A program made the translations under genes and the position numbers. Positions 40,406 through 52,275 of a DNA stretch of 64,000 bases are shown here, piece by piece (the stretch's first letter is position 1; the number at the start of each line of letters is the position of its first letter). The stretch covers positions 49,441,093 through 49,505,092 of the forward strand of contig NC_064821.1 of assembly GCF_024166365.1 (NCBI RefSeq), given 5' to 3'. The DNA comes from Elephas maximus indicus. Taxonomy: Eukaryota > Chordata > Mammalia > Proboscidea > Elephantidae. A model generated the notes under the pieces. The model was not told where the DNA came from. It made no database searches and saw only the letters and a program-made list of their open reading frames with translations.

Positions 40406-40589
40406 AATAAGCTTCTTTATTTTTATTGTTGGTTGTCTCTCATCACTAGCTCCCCACAGATAGGGAATTTTGACAGTTTTGTTTACTACTTTATTTCCAG
40501 CATCTACAACATAGTAATTGCTGAAGAAATATTTGGTGAACAATGATGAATGAATGAGCAAATATTTCTAAAGTGCACTAGGGACATCA

Positions 40590-40720
40590 TTTCCTGTCAA
40601 AGCCCTCCAGTGTCTCCCCTTTCCCTACGAGACAAAATTCAAACTTCCTAATTTGGCATCTGAAGCCCTTCGTGACCAGCTTTGTCACCCAACCCTCTCC
40701 CACCCAGGTGCTTCACTCCA
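40590..40720 (+). mobile_element. L2-like fragment
   Basis: 'AAAGCCCTCCAGTGTCTCCCC' context and 'CTGAAGCCCTTCGTGACC' are L2 words. Confidence 0.6.
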
Positions 40721-41044
40721 ATCTTAGGAAAGTAATTGAGAAATCATTTCTTGAAAGCTTTATTGTTGTATTAACTTTTAATAACATAGTGACACATTTG
40801 TAAATCTTACTTATAATTCTACCAAACTCAGAAATTTTTATTTCTTTTTCCCTTATCATACATTTTAAGAAAGAAGATAGGCAGTAGATGAAAACAAGAA
40901 TAAGTTCAGGTTCTCTTCCCTTCAAAGGTCTAGTTTTCTCATATTTAAGGGCAGGCAAATGTTAATTCACAGAAGCCTCACGCCAGGGTTACCAAGAATA
41001 TTCTTAGAGTTATCGTGACTTTTTTGGCCTTTTGTATTGTGTGC

Positions 41045-41172
41045 CCAAGCCCCTCCAAGCCCTTTGCCATCAAGTTGATTCCGGCTCATAGTGATACTAT
41101 ATGACAGAGTAGAACTGCCCCATAGGGTTTCTAGGGAGCAGCTGGTGGATTTGAGCTGCTGACCTTTTGGTG
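41045..41172 (-). mobile_element. AfroSINE, truncated
   Basis: Minus-strand tail and body; the tRNA-like head is missing after 'GACCTTTTGGT'. Confidence 0.82.
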
Positions 41173-41965
41173 AGGAAATAAGGATAACTTATTTTTATTA
41201 TTATTTAACTCAAAAATTTCCCACTGCAATTTCTTAGAATTGGCTTGTTCAAATCTGAGTTATCACGTTCTTTTGAAACTAAACCTTTGTTCATTACCAA
41301 GATTGGTATATTTCCTTCTTGCTGATCTTGGCAGTATTTAATAGGAAATCCTTATGTAGGGTCAATTTGGTTATGATGTCAGTCCTGGCATTTCAGTTGA
41401 ATTATTTCTTTTTATCCATTGTCAGTGCTAGTTAATACTTAAAGACAGCTTTCTTCCAAATGACTGACTCTGACATGTGTCCTGTTGTAGTGGCTCTAAG
41501 GTTCAACCAATCATTTCATCCAGAAGCAGCAGGGTGAGAGATAGTGGTATGCTTGCTGTCAGGTGGCAGTGCTGCTGTGACAGTCACTCAGGGACTTGGC
41601 CTACCGAGGATGTGCATCTGCAGCAGGAGACCGGCAGGGCCCAGATGCCAGCTTTAGACCGTGGGCTTAGGATCTGGCCTCGGACAAGCCACACTGGCCA
41701 GCCAAGTTTCCTCCCCAGGCCGGAGAAAAGCACTACCAGGTGAAGAAATGGGATCTAATTGAGTGGCATGGAAATGATGTAAGAAGGATAGCTGTTTACA
41801 TCACATTCTAACCCACCCCTCTTTTTCTTTTCTTTTCTTCCTTCCAGCTTCTTTGGTTTAAAAGGAACCAGGACTTCCCCTTGCAAAACAACAACCTTAG
41901 TTGAGTGTTACTTCCCTTGGAGGAACAATAGGTTACTTGGCAAGCTTTTTTGCTCACCTATAGAG
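41173..41965. other. NMNAT1 intron 1, single copy, with a GC-rich patch
   Basis: GC-rich non-repeat patch at 41480-41745 bounded by splice-like signals (see findings). No homology recognised. Confidence 0.4.
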
Positions 41966-41969
41966 ATCA

Positions 41970-42042
41970 TTGGGGCAGTTCTACCCTGTCCTATAGGGTC
42001 ACTATGAGTCAGAATTGACTCCATGGCACTGGGCTGGGTTTA
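41970..42042 (+). mobile_element. AfroSINE tail fragment
   Basis: Only 'GGGGCAGTTCTACCCTGTCC' through 'GACTCCATGGCACTGGG' remains. Confidence 0.8.
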
Positions 42043-42619
42043 TAGAGATCATGCTGCTCACTGACAGCAGCACAGACAAGCAGTAAAGTTCAGGGGTCGT
42101 TTTTCCTGTATTTGAGAAGAAAAAAGCTCTATGAGGAATACTTGGTTCTTTAATTGGAACACATATTAAAAATAATTTTGCCCTAAGGATTTAAGTGAGA
42201 GCACCAACTTAACAAGAGATGAAAGGTTTGCTGCCTAATGTGCCAAACTCAATCCAGCAGCTCCACTGTTGATTAAAATCTCAACTTTTTTCTTTTTTTT
42301 TTAAATTCTAGCAAAGTGGAATTCATCTGAAAAAGAGAAATTCTTTGATTGTGGCATCGTTTTACCTTTCCCCCATGAAATGTTTTCACTGTGACATGTG
42401 TCTAATTAGAAATTCCATCTCTACATACCTCTATTTTTTAAAAATAATATGTTATTGTATTTTTGGTAAAAATGTACACAGCATAATAGGTTCTCATTCA
42501 GCAATTCCTACCCATATTGTTCAGTGATATTGGTTGTATATATTTTTCTTTTTTTCAGTTCTTGCACAGGGTTTATCTGTTTGTTTTTAGAAAAGTAGAA
42601 TAACTGTAACAACAATTCT
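42043..42619. other. NMNAT1 intron 1, AT-rich
   Basis: Nothing definite; 42430-42600 may be old L1 3' UTR. Confidence 0.35.
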
Positions 42620-42994
42620 AATCTACCATGGCTGACTTAGTCAGTGCCCTGTCTGTATTTCCTGAGATCTCAGTATCATTTTTTAAAAACTTTTATTTTG
42701 CAGTTGTTGAGAATATATACAGCAAAACATATACCAGCTCAGCCGTTTCTGCATGTACAGTGACACTGATTACATTCTTCAGGTTGTGCGACCATCCTCG
42801 TCCTCCTTTTCTGAGTTGTTCCTCCCTCGGTAACGTAAACTCACTGCCCCCTAAAGCTCCTCTCTGATCTTTCTAGTTGCTGTTGTCAAGTTGATCCCAT
42901 ATAGAGAGTTCTTAGAAGACCATAATGCTCAAGGCAGACATTTATTTCTAGTTAAGCTAAACTATCGTTTGGTTTTAAGAAGACTTCAGGGGGT

Positions 42995-42997
42995 ATA

Positions 42998-43020
<23 letters not shown>
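42995..43020. repeat. (TA)n microsatellite
   Basis: TA run at the edge of the tandem L1 tails. Confidence 0.9.
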
Positions 43021-43030
<10 letters not shown>

Positions 43031-43692
43031 TAATTTTTATTGTGCTTTAAGTGAAAGTTTACAAATCAAGTCAGTCACTCACACAAAAACCCATACGCAC
43101 CTTGCTACACACTCCCAATTACTCCCCCTAATGAGACAGCCTGCTTTCTCCCTCTACTCTCTCTTTTCGTGTCCTTTTCTCCAGCTTCTAACCCCCTCCA
43201 CCCTCTCATCTCCCCTCCAGGCAGGAGATGCCAACCTAGTCTCAAGTGTCCACCTGATCTAAGAAGCTCACTCCTCACCAGCGTCCCTCTCCAACCCATT
43301 GTCCAGTCCAATCCATGTCTGAAGAGTTGGCTTCAGGAATGGTTCCTGCCCTGGGGCAACAGAAGGTCTGGGGGCCATGACCACCGGGGTCCTTCCAGTC
43401 TCAGTCAGACCATTAAGTCTGGTCTTAATGAGAATTTGGGATCTGCATCCCACTGCTCTCCTGCTCCCTCAGGGGTTCTCTGTTGTGTTCCCTGTCAGGG
43501 CAGTCATCGGTTGTAGCCAGGCACCATCTAGTACTTCCGGTCTCAGGATGATGTAGTCACTGGTTCATGTGGCCCTTTCTATCTCTTGGGCTCGTAATTG
43601 CCTTGTGTCCTAGGTGTTCTTCATTCTCCTTTGATCCAGGTGGGTTGAGACCAACTGATGCATCTTAGATGGCTGCTTGCTAGCGTTTAAGA
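43021..43692 (-). mobile_element. L1 3' UTR tail, copy A
   Basis: Elephant-type L1 3' UTR, poly(A) end at the left. Its 5' break is at '…GTTTAAGACCACAGGGG'. Belongs to the subtype with GTGAGTGACTGACTTG near its end. Confidence 0.9.
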
Positions 43693-43720
43693 CCACAGGG
43701 GATATTTTTTTATTTCAGTT

Positions 43721-44400
43721 TTTTTTTTTTTTAATAATTTTTATTGTGCTTTAAGTGAAAGTTTACAAATCAAGTCAGTCTGTCACATATAAGCTTATAT
43801 ACACCTTACTCCATATTCCCACTTACTCTCCCCCTAATGAGTCAGCCCGCTCCCTCCTTCCAGTCTCTCCTTTCATGACGATTTTGCCAGTTTCTAACCC
43901 TCTCTACCCTCCTATCTCCCCTCCAGACAGGAGATACCAACACAGTCTCAAGTGTCCACCTGATACAAGTAGCTCACTCTTCGTCAGCGTCTCTCTCCAA
44001 CCCATTCTCCAGTCCGTTCTATGTCTGATGAGTTGTCTTTGGGAATGGCTCCTGTCCTGGACCAACAGAAGGTTTGGGGACCATGACCGCCGGGATTCCT
44101 CTAGTCTCAGTCAGACCATTAAGTCTGGTCTTTTTATCAGAATTTGGGGTCTGCATACCATTGTTCTCCTGCTCCCTCAGGGTTCTCTGTTGTGCTCCCT
44201 GCCAGGGCAGTCATCGGTTGTGGCCGGGCACCATCTAGTTCTTCTGGTCTCAGGATGATGTAAGTCTCTGGTTCATGTGGCCCTTTCTGTCTCTTGGGCT
44301 CATAGTTATCGTGTGACCTTGGTGTTCTTCATTCTCCTTTGATCCAGGTGAGTTGAGACCAACTGATGCATCTTAGATGGCTGCTTGCTAGCGTTTAAGG
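43721..44400 (-). mobile_element. L1 3' UTR tail, copy B
   Basis: Same orientation and same 5' break as copy A, but with the TGACAGACTGACTTG end subtype. Diverged from A by roughly one base in ten over the final 260 bp, by eye. Confidence 0.9.
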
Positions 44401-45169
44401 CCACAGGGGATATTTTTGATTTCAGTTTTAAAGATTATCTCAGAGCAGTAGTTTCAGGGCTTCATTCAGCCCCCATGGCTCCAGAAAGTCTGAAGTCCAT
44501 GAGAACTGGAGATTCTGTTCTGCATTTCCCCCCTTTTGATCAGGATTCTTCTGTGGAGTCTTTGATCAAAATGTTCAGTAATGGTAGCTGGGCACCATCC
44601 ATTCTTCTGGTCTCATGGCAAAGGAGACATTTGTTCATGGAGGCAATTAGCCACACATTCCTTATTCTCCTTCTATCCCTGACTTTCCTTCTTCCTTTGT
44701 TCCTCCATGTGAATAGAGACTAATTATTGTGCCTTGGATGGCCACTTGCAAGCTTTTAAGACCCCAGACACTACGCAACAAACTAGGAGGTAGAACACAA
44801 ACATTAAACATGTTATTAGGCTAGTTAACTAAGATGTTCCATGAAACTATGACCCTAAACCTCCAAACCAAGAAACCAAATCCCATGAGGTTTTTGGTTG
44901 TACATAAGCGGCCTCAGCAGCTACTCTTTTTTCGGTTGTTGTAAATGTATTTATCACACAGCTTTTGCCAATTCAACTTTTTACAAGTGTACAGCTTATT
45001 TACAGCAATTACAGTTATAGGTTGTGTAACCCTACTCTTCATCAGTGCAATTTTTCTTTCACCATTAACCATCCCCTTCCTCCCTTCCTCCCACCCCTGG
45101 TAACTACTAATAAACTTTGATCTCTATACATTTGCCTTTTCTTGTTTTTTAAATGAGTAAGATCATACA

Positions 45170-45334
45170 GGAGCTCTGGTGGCACAGTGGTTAAGAGCTA
45201 CAGCTGCTAACCAAAAGGTTCGCAGTTGAAATCCACCAGCCACTCGTCGGAAACCCTATGGGGCAGTTCTACTCTGTCCTATAAGGTTGCTGTGAGTCGG
45301 AATCAACTCCACAGCAATGGGCTTGTTTTTTTTT
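45170..45334 (+). mobile_element. AfroSINE with target duplication, inside L1
   Basis: Perfect 11-bp duplication AAGATCATACA at 45159-45169 and 45335-45345. Confidence 0.95.
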
Positions 45335-47841
45335 AAGATCATACAATATTTGTCTTTTTGTACTTGACTTAGTTCATTCAACATAACGTCTTCAAGCTCG
45401 ATACATACTGTAGCATGTATCAAGACTTCATTTCTTCTACTAGCTGAGTAGTGTTCCATTACATGTATGTACCACATTTTGTTTATCCATTCATCTGTTG
45501 ATGGGCATTTAGGCTGTTTCCACCTTTCAGCTATTGTGAATGGTGCTGCAGTGAACATTGGTGCCCAAGTCTCTGTTTGAGTCTCTGCTTTCAAGTCTTT
45601 GGAGTATATACCTAGGAATGGAATTACTGGGTCATATGGTAGTTCTGTTTTTAGTTTTTTCGAGGAACCACCGCACTGTTTTCCACAACAGCTGTACCAT
45701 TTTGCATTCCCACCAGCAATGGATAAGGGTTTCAATATCCCCATGTCCTTGCCAACATTTGTTATTTTCTGTTTTTTATCTTAGCCATCCTAGTGGAAGT
45801 GAAATGGTATCTCATTGTGATTTTGATTTGCATTTCTCTGATGGCTAATGACATTGAGCATCTTTTCATGTGTTTGGTGGCCATTTGAATGACCTCTTTG
45901 TGAAATGTCTGTTAAAGTCTTTTGCCCATTTTATGATTGGGTTACTTGTCTTTTTATTAAGTTGTTGAAGTTTTATATATATTTTGGTTATTAGTGTCTT
46001 ATCAGATATATGGTTTCTGAAGATATTCTCCCAGTCGGTAAGCTTATCTTTTCACTTTTTTGGTAGAGTCTTTTGATGAACAAAATTTTTTAATTTTTAT
46101 GAAGTCCCATTTATTTATTTTGTGTTTTGCTTTTCATGCTTTTGTTATTATATCACAATAATCCATTGTTGAAAGCTAGACCTGACAGCGCCACCCCTGT
46201 TTCTTATTCTAGGAATTTTATGGTTTTAGTTTGCACATTTAGATCTTTGATCCATTTTGAATTTTTTTGTGTATGGTGTGAGGCATGGATCCTGTTTCAT
46301 TTTTCTGCACGTGGAAAACCGGTTTTCCCAACACCATTTATTGCAGAGATTCTTCTTTCGCCATTGAATGAACTTTGCACCCTTGTCAAAAATCAGTTGA
46401 TCATTGATGTGTGGATTTATTTCTGGACTCTCAGTTCTTTCCCATTGGTGTATGTGTCTACTATTATACCAGTACCAGGCTGTTTTGATTACTGTAGCCG
46501 TATAATATGTTTTAAAATCAAGAAGTGTGAGTCCTCCTACTTTGTTCTTCTCTTTCAGTATTGCTTTAGCTATTCAGGACCTCTTGCCCTTCTACATAAA
46601 GTTGAGGAATGGTTTTTCCATTTCTTTAAAGAAGGCTGTTGGAATTTTGATTGGGTTTGCATTGAATCTATAGATTGCTTTGGGTAGTACTGATATCTTA
46701 ACAATATCAAGTCTTTCAACCCAAGAACATGGAACATCTTTCTATTTATTTTTTTTTAATCTCTTTCAGCAGTTTTTTATAATTTTCACTGTATAAGTCC
46801 TCCACATCCCTGGTTAGGTTTATTCCAAAGCATTTTGTTCTCTTAGATGCTATTGTAAATGGAATTATTTCCCTAATTTCCCTTTCAGATTTCTCATTGC
46901 TAGTATATAGCCCCACTGATTTTTGTTTGTTGACCTCATACCGTGAAACTTTGCTAAATTCCTCTGTTAGCTCTAAAAGTTTCCTTGTGGACTTTTTTGA
47001 GATTTTCTGTATATAGGATCATATCATCTGAGAATAGAGATAATTTTACATCTGCTTTTCCATTCTGGGTACCTTTTATTTCTTTTTCTTGTCTTATTGC
47101 TCTGGCTAGGACATTTAATACGATATTAAATAGAAATGATGAGAGCAGGTACCCTTGTCTTGTTTCTGATTTCAAGGGGAATGCTCTCAGTCTTTCTCCA
47201 TTAAGTATAATGTTGGCTGTTGGCTTTTCATATATGCCCTGAATCATATTGAGGAAATTCCCTTCTGTTCCAGTCTTCTTTAGGGTTTACAGCAAGAAAG
47301 AGTGTCAGATTTTATCAAATGCTTTTCTGCATCCATAGACATGATCACGTGGTCTTTTCCTTTGTTCTTTTAATGTGATGTATTACAGTGATTGATTTTC
47401 TAATCCCTGCATTCCTGGAATAAATCCCATCTGGTCATGATATATGACACTTCTAATATGTTGTTGGATTCTGTTCACTAGTATTTTGTTGAGGATTTTT
47501 GCAACTATATTCATAAGCGATATTGGCCTGTAGTTTTCTTTTCTTGTGGTGCCTTTGGTTTTGGTATCAGGGTTATGCTTGCTTCATAGAATGAATTAGG
47601 GAGTCTTCCTTCCTTTTCTATCTTTTGGAAGAGTTTAAACAGTACTGGTGTAAATTCTTCTGTAAACATTTTGTAGAATTTCCCAGTGAAACCATCTGGC
47701 CCAGGATTTTTTTTGGGTTGGGAGGTTTTTGATCACTGATTCAATCTCTTCTCTTGTCATGGGTCTGTTGAGACTTTCTGTTTGCTCTTGAGTCAGCTTG
47801 GGTAAGTTGTGTGCTTCGAAGAAATTAGTCCATTTCAAAGG

Positions 47842-48810
47842 TTATTGCAGTGCAGTGAATTACTTAATATGGTCCTTGTAGCCATTTTTTATGACTCCCA
47901 CACAGGGATTGGGTGGGACTATGCAAATAAGGTGCTTCTGGCCCACCAAGGTGATTGGACAGCTTGCTGCTAATTCAAATAAGGTGTATGAAACCTGTGG
48001 TGGTTAAGGTTATGTGTCACCTTGGCTGGACAATGATTTTCAGTGGTTTAGAAGTTACGTGATGATATAATTTGGTAGTTATGTTATTACATAGTCATAC
48101 TTTACTCTGTGGTCTGATGTAATTGTCCTCCGTTTTATAATTTGATGTAATTATCCGCCATTTTGTGATGTGTTGTAAATCCTAGCCTCTATGCCTGTGG
48201 TTATGGTCCCATTTGGGAGTGAGTTGTCCATTATATTAATGAGGCAAGATTAGGGTGAGATGTATCTTGAGTCACCACCTTACTGGAGGGTGTGACTCAA
48301 GTCACCACTTTACCCCAATCACCACCTTTACTACCCTTATTCAAGTCACACCCTTGTACTGCCTTGCTTAGGTAAGGAGAATATCCTTGAGGGTATGGTC
48401 TATCTCCTATATATATATATATGTATATGAATGCTCTGGCAAAGCTCTCTCTCTTGCTCTGGATCCTGTATCTGGCTCGTCATCACCTGACCTCTGGTTC
48501 TTGGAACTTAAGCCAGCAGCCTATAGTCTGACCTGATATGCCAGTTTCTACAGCCTTGTGAGCCAGCAGCCTGTCATCTGACCTGCCAGTTTGGGACTGA
48601 CCAGCCTCCACAACTGTGTGAGCCATTTCCTTGACAGTTTGTGAATTCTGTGAGATGTTGCAGCAAATTATGGGAACCAAAGACTGAAGGGAAGAAGAGG
48701 AGGAGTAGTTGATGTTAGAGATGATGGAGTGATACAGCAGTTTGGAAAAGATGGACATTTAGGATATCTTTAACCATTCCCCCATAGGAACCAGCTTTGT
48801 GCTGATCTTT
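47842..48810 (+). mobile_element. LTR-like block inside L1 ORF2
   Basis: The first 155 bp match the start of the element at 10328, and 'CATAGGAACCAGCTTTGTGC' near 48785 matches its end. Between them (about 47998-48700) is different sequence beginning 'TGTGGTGGTTAAGGTTATG', LTR-like with a TA repeat at 48411 and (CT)-rich stretch, partly like the MaLR LTRs. Family names uncertain. Confidence 0.5.
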
Positions 48811-49620
48811 CTAAAATAAATTGTTCATTGAGTTATCCAGTTTGTTGCCATATAGCTGTTCAAAATATTGTCATAATTCTCTTTATTTCTATCAGGTCAG
48901 TTGTAATGTCCCCTCTCTTGTTTCTTATTTTGGTTATTTGCATCTTTTCTTTGTCAATCTAGCTAAAGATTTGTCAATTTATTGTTCTTCTCAAAGAATC
49001 AACTTCTGGTTGTATTGATTCTCTCTATCATTTTTCTTTTTCCAATTTTATTTATTTCTACTCTGATCTTTGTTGTTTCTTTTCTTCTGGTAGGTTTTGG
49101 CTTAGTTTGTTCTTCTCATTCTAGTTCCTGGAGTTGTTGAGTTAGGCTGTTGATTTAATATCACTCTTCTTTTTTCATGTAGGAATTTATTGCTGTAAGT
49201 TTCCCTCTGAGTACTGCCTTCATTGCATCCCATAAGTTTTGGTATGTTGCACTATCATTTTCATTTGACTCTAGGAAATTTGTGATGTCTTCCTTGACTC
49301 ATTGGCAGTTTAATAGTGTGTCATTTAATTTCACTATGTTTGTGTCATTGAATTTCCATATGTTTGTGTATTTTCCAGCTGTTATTGATTTCTACCTTCA
49401 CTCCATTGTGGTCAGAGAAAATACTTTGTATGATTTCAATCTTTTTGTATTTATTAAGACTTGCTTTGTGACCTAACATGTGGTCTATCGTGGAGAATGA
49501 TCCATATGCATTGGAGTAGGATGTATATCGTGCTGTTGTTGGGTGTAGTCTTCTATATATGTCTGTTAAGCCTAGTTGTTTTATATCTACATGTCTCTAT
49601 TTTTAAGTAGAAAATATATA

Positions 49621-49984
49621 CAGGCAGTCCCCAAATTATGAACGAATTCCATTCCTAAGTCTGTCTTTAAGTTGAATTTGTACATAAATGGGAGCAGTTA
49701 GGTACAGTTTGTATCTAATGTCATTTAGTCAAATATTTGTCTCAGTATATGGTGTACCTTTCTATGCATAAAAAACATTAAACACTTCAGATACACTAAA
49801 ACATCTTAAACATAATAAGACAGTAATAATAATAATGTTTTGATGCACATTGTAAAATAGTGTCCATTTGTTATTACAAGCCATTATATATGCATTGAAT
49901 TTTTACTATAATAGGCTTTATGGGGATTGATTCATAACTCCAAGGTGTATGTAAATCAGACATTTGTAACCCATGAACTGCCTG
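49621..49984. mobile_element. Tigger/pogo-like MITE with TA duplication
   Basis: 364 bp between TA dinucleotides (49619-49620, 49985-49986). Left end CAGGCAGTCCCCAAATTATG; right end inverted CAGGCAGTTCATGGGTTAC. No transposase. Ends and TA target fit Tc1/mariner-pogo elements. Confidence 0.78.
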
Positions 49985-49986
49985 TA

Positions 49987-50212
49987 TTGAAGATCAATGG
50001 TATATTGTATATAGCCAAGCTTACGGATGAGATAAACCATTAGAAATTCAATATTAAAAAACATACATAGATGGTTGCACAACTCAAAGAATATAATAAG
50101 TGTCACTCAATTGTTCACGTAGAAACTGTTGAATTGATGAATGCTTTGCTTGTGTATATTCTCAACAACAACAACAAAATAAATAAAATTTAAGGAAAAA
50201 AAAAAAAGATTG
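49987..50212 (+). mobile_element. L1 3' terminus with poly(A)
   Basis: 'GTTGCACAACTCAAAGAATA', 'CACGTAGAAACTGTTGAATTG', then (CAA)n and an A-run: the L1 terminus in plus orientation. Confidence 0.8.
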
Positions 50213-50302
50213 CTGCCTAGGAAACCCTGTAGGGCAGTTCTACTCTGTCATATAGGGTTGCTGTAAGTCAGAATCGACTCAATAGCACACAAGAACAACA
50301 GC
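50213..50302 (+). mobile_element. AfroSINE fragment
   Basis: 'GGAAACCCTGTAGGGCAGTTC' region directly after the L1 poly(A), ending 'GACTCAATAGCACAC'. The head is missing. Confidence 0.82.
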
Positions 50303-50842
50303 TAAACAGGATAAAGAGGGATGTAAAATTTTTGTTCAAAATGCCTTTCTTCCCATTCATGCAAAGCAGGGCATTATCTGAGGAAATTAGCAGGAAATAT
50401 GATTTCCATTTCCTTGTGGCAAGATTTTAAGTGTTGGTTACCTTATAAGGTTAGTTTGATGACCATGGCTTTATAGCTTTAACTTTGTATTAAAGCATAG
50501 TATAAATAAAGAAAAAATGTATCTACAAAAACAAAAAACAAAATAACACATACACAGTCTTTTGCCAAAACTGTTAACCCTGTAGTGCAGACTCCTTCAC
50601 CAAAGGATCCCACACCAAATACTAAAAACATCCTCTTTATTGCCTATGGGACCGGTTCCAGCTGAATAAGCAGCACGGTAAAACCTAAAAGGGTAGGGAA
50701 ACAGCATCGCTTTACTGGTTGAATCATCTCAGAAATATATTCTTGAGTGCAAACCCAAATATAATTTGTTTCCTGGCTTTCCTAGTATGGAACAAAAATG
50801 GTCAAAACCTGGCCAAATTAGGTTTTTCCTTTGACATAGGCT
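50303..50842. other. NMNAT1 intron 1, single copy
   Basis: No feature recognised. Confidence 0.4.
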
Positions 50843-50853
50843 GTGTTCTTATT

Positions 50854-51009
50854 GGAAACCCTGGTGGCATAGTGGTTAAGTGCAACAGCTGTTAACCAAA
50901 AGGTCAACAGTTCAAATCTGCCAGGCGTTCCTTGGAAACAATATGGGGCAATTCACCTTGTCCTATAGGGTCTCTATGAGTTGGAATCAACCTGACAGCA
51001 GTGGGTTTG
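50854..51009 (+). mobile_element. AfroSINE (short form) with target duplication
   Basis: Perfect 11-bp duplication GTGTTCTTATT at 50843-50853 and 51010-51020. Confidence 0.95.
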
Positions 51010-51044
51010 GTGTTCTTATTATTGCCAATGCCAGTGATGGTGAC

Positions 51045-51285
51045 AGTGACTATTTTTTGAATGATTCCTGCATGCCAAGGACTTTTCATACATTACCTCA
51101 TTTAAGCCTTACAGCAAAACCGTGAAGCAAATATTTTTATCCCCATTTTATAAATGAGGAAAGGGAAATTCAGAGAGGTTAAGGAACGCACCTGAGGTCA
51201 TAGAGTTGAGGGAGGGAAGATTTGAACTGGCCTTCTTCTGTCTCTAAAGCCAGTGTTCTTCACCATCACACTACGCTGCCTCTTG
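51045..51285 (-). mobile_element. MIR SINE, minus orientation
   Basis: 'CCCCATTTTATAAATGAGGAA' region at 51142 and 'GAGAGGTTAAGGAACGCACC' at 51173. Confidence 0.85.
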
Positions 51286-52050
51286 TTGAGTAGTGATTTA
51301 GTGGGAGACTCTTTCTTAGGCCTAGAGCAGTGCCTGACACACTTAATAAATGTTTTTTCATTTTTAAAAATTTAGATTTACTCTTTATTTAAATTACACA
51401 TCACTCTTATAAGTACACATAAAGGAAAATAAAACCAAAATGCATTAGTTAAGATATTCCTAAAACTCCTGCACATTTCAGAGTCCAACTCTTCCGTATC
51501 ACTTTTGGACTTAAAGTCATCGGGGTCTCTGCCGTCACCTGCTCAGTTACTATTTATTGAATGAATGAATAAGTTGGCACTTTAACGTTGTAATTGTAAA
51601 GACTTTTAAAACACAAAGTATTTGTATTTAATTTGGTTTCATATTCAATAGGATAACTAAAAGAGTTACTAAGGAACTTTTAAAAAATTCCCTTGACCTA
51701 AATTTTAAATGTGAATTTTTTCTTAAGAATCCAGCCTGTGAATTCCTGAAGAGCAGAGAGCCCTCTCTTCCCCATCTTTGTTCTAAAAGTGTCTGGGAAA
51801 TAGGAGACACTTAATAAGCACTTGACAGAGTGACTGCACAACTCACCAATTGTGAAGAAGGTAAAGATGATATTACCAACCAAGTTGGTCAGGAGAGGTT
51901 GGCTGCAGTATCAAGAAGATCAGGGCCTAAAAAAATCAATACACTGGTGATAAATTAATTTTATACTTATTACAAGAAATCCATGGTTTAAGCACAACGC
52001 CAGGAAGCACTAACCCTTAAATTCTAATCCTAATTCTGGTGGTAGGTGAG
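51286..52050. other. NMNAT1 intron 1; L2 fragment at 51725-51830
   Basis: 'CCTGAAGAGCAGAGAGCCCTC' and 'GGAGACACTTAATAAGCACTT' suggest an L2 3' end; the rest is unassigned. Confidence 0.45.
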
Positions 52051-52064
52051 TCTTAAAAAAAAAA

Positions 52065-52225
52065 AAAAAAAGCTCTTCGGCATTGAGTCTATTCTGACTC
52101 ACAGTAACCCTGTAGGACAGAGTAGAACTGCCCCATAAGGTTTCCAAGGAGCATTGGATGGATGTGCACTGCCGACTCTTTGGTTAGCAGCCAAGCTCTT
52201 GACGACCGCACCACCAGGTCCATCT
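52065..52225 (-). mobile_element. AfroSINE, diverged
   Basis: 'GGCATTGAGTCTATTCTGAC' to 'CACCACCAGGTCC', preceded by an A-run. Confidence 0.84.
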
Positions 52226-52275
52226 TAGCTCTGGGCAATTCACATCTCTGTAGAACCTTGGTTCCTTTACCAAGG

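Larger units (their letters stand above)
38885..40560 (+). mobile_element. L2 LINE interrupted by L1 and SINE
   Basis: Diverged L2 in three blocks: 38885-39450, 40135-40200 and 40410-40560. It contains 'ACCTTGTAGTGGTTCCCTGTT', 'GACCTTTGCACTGTTTGC' and a terminal 'GAATGAATGAGC'. Confidence 0.82.
42620..49600 (-). mobile_element. Large old L1, minus, with nested insertions
   Basis: One L1 read from 49600 down to 42620: ORF2 5' part (48811-49600), ORF2 middle and end (47838-45346), 3' UTR (45158-44428 and 43003-42620). ORF2 words include NLPKLTQEQTESLNRPMTRE (47730-47790) and an altered catalytic box FSDDMIL (about 47027-47047). Stops and frameshifts throughout, so non-functional. Insertions: LTR block 47842-48810, SINE 45170-45334, tandem L1 tails 43021-44400. 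Confidence 0.85.

Noticed and set aside
42995..43020. CRISPR-like or regulatory repeat array
   Set aside because: A simple TA microsatellite; nothing in the window resembles a spacer array.
43755..44258. 167-codon plus-strand frame
   Set aside because: It is the antisense of an L1 3' UTR; similar frames recur at each copy of that UTR.
45256..45744. 162-codon minus-strand frame
   Set aside because: It is L1 ORF2 C-terminal sequence running into an inserted SINE.
46127..46687. 186-codon plus-strand frame, the longest in the window
   Set aside because: It is the antisense of L1 ORF2.
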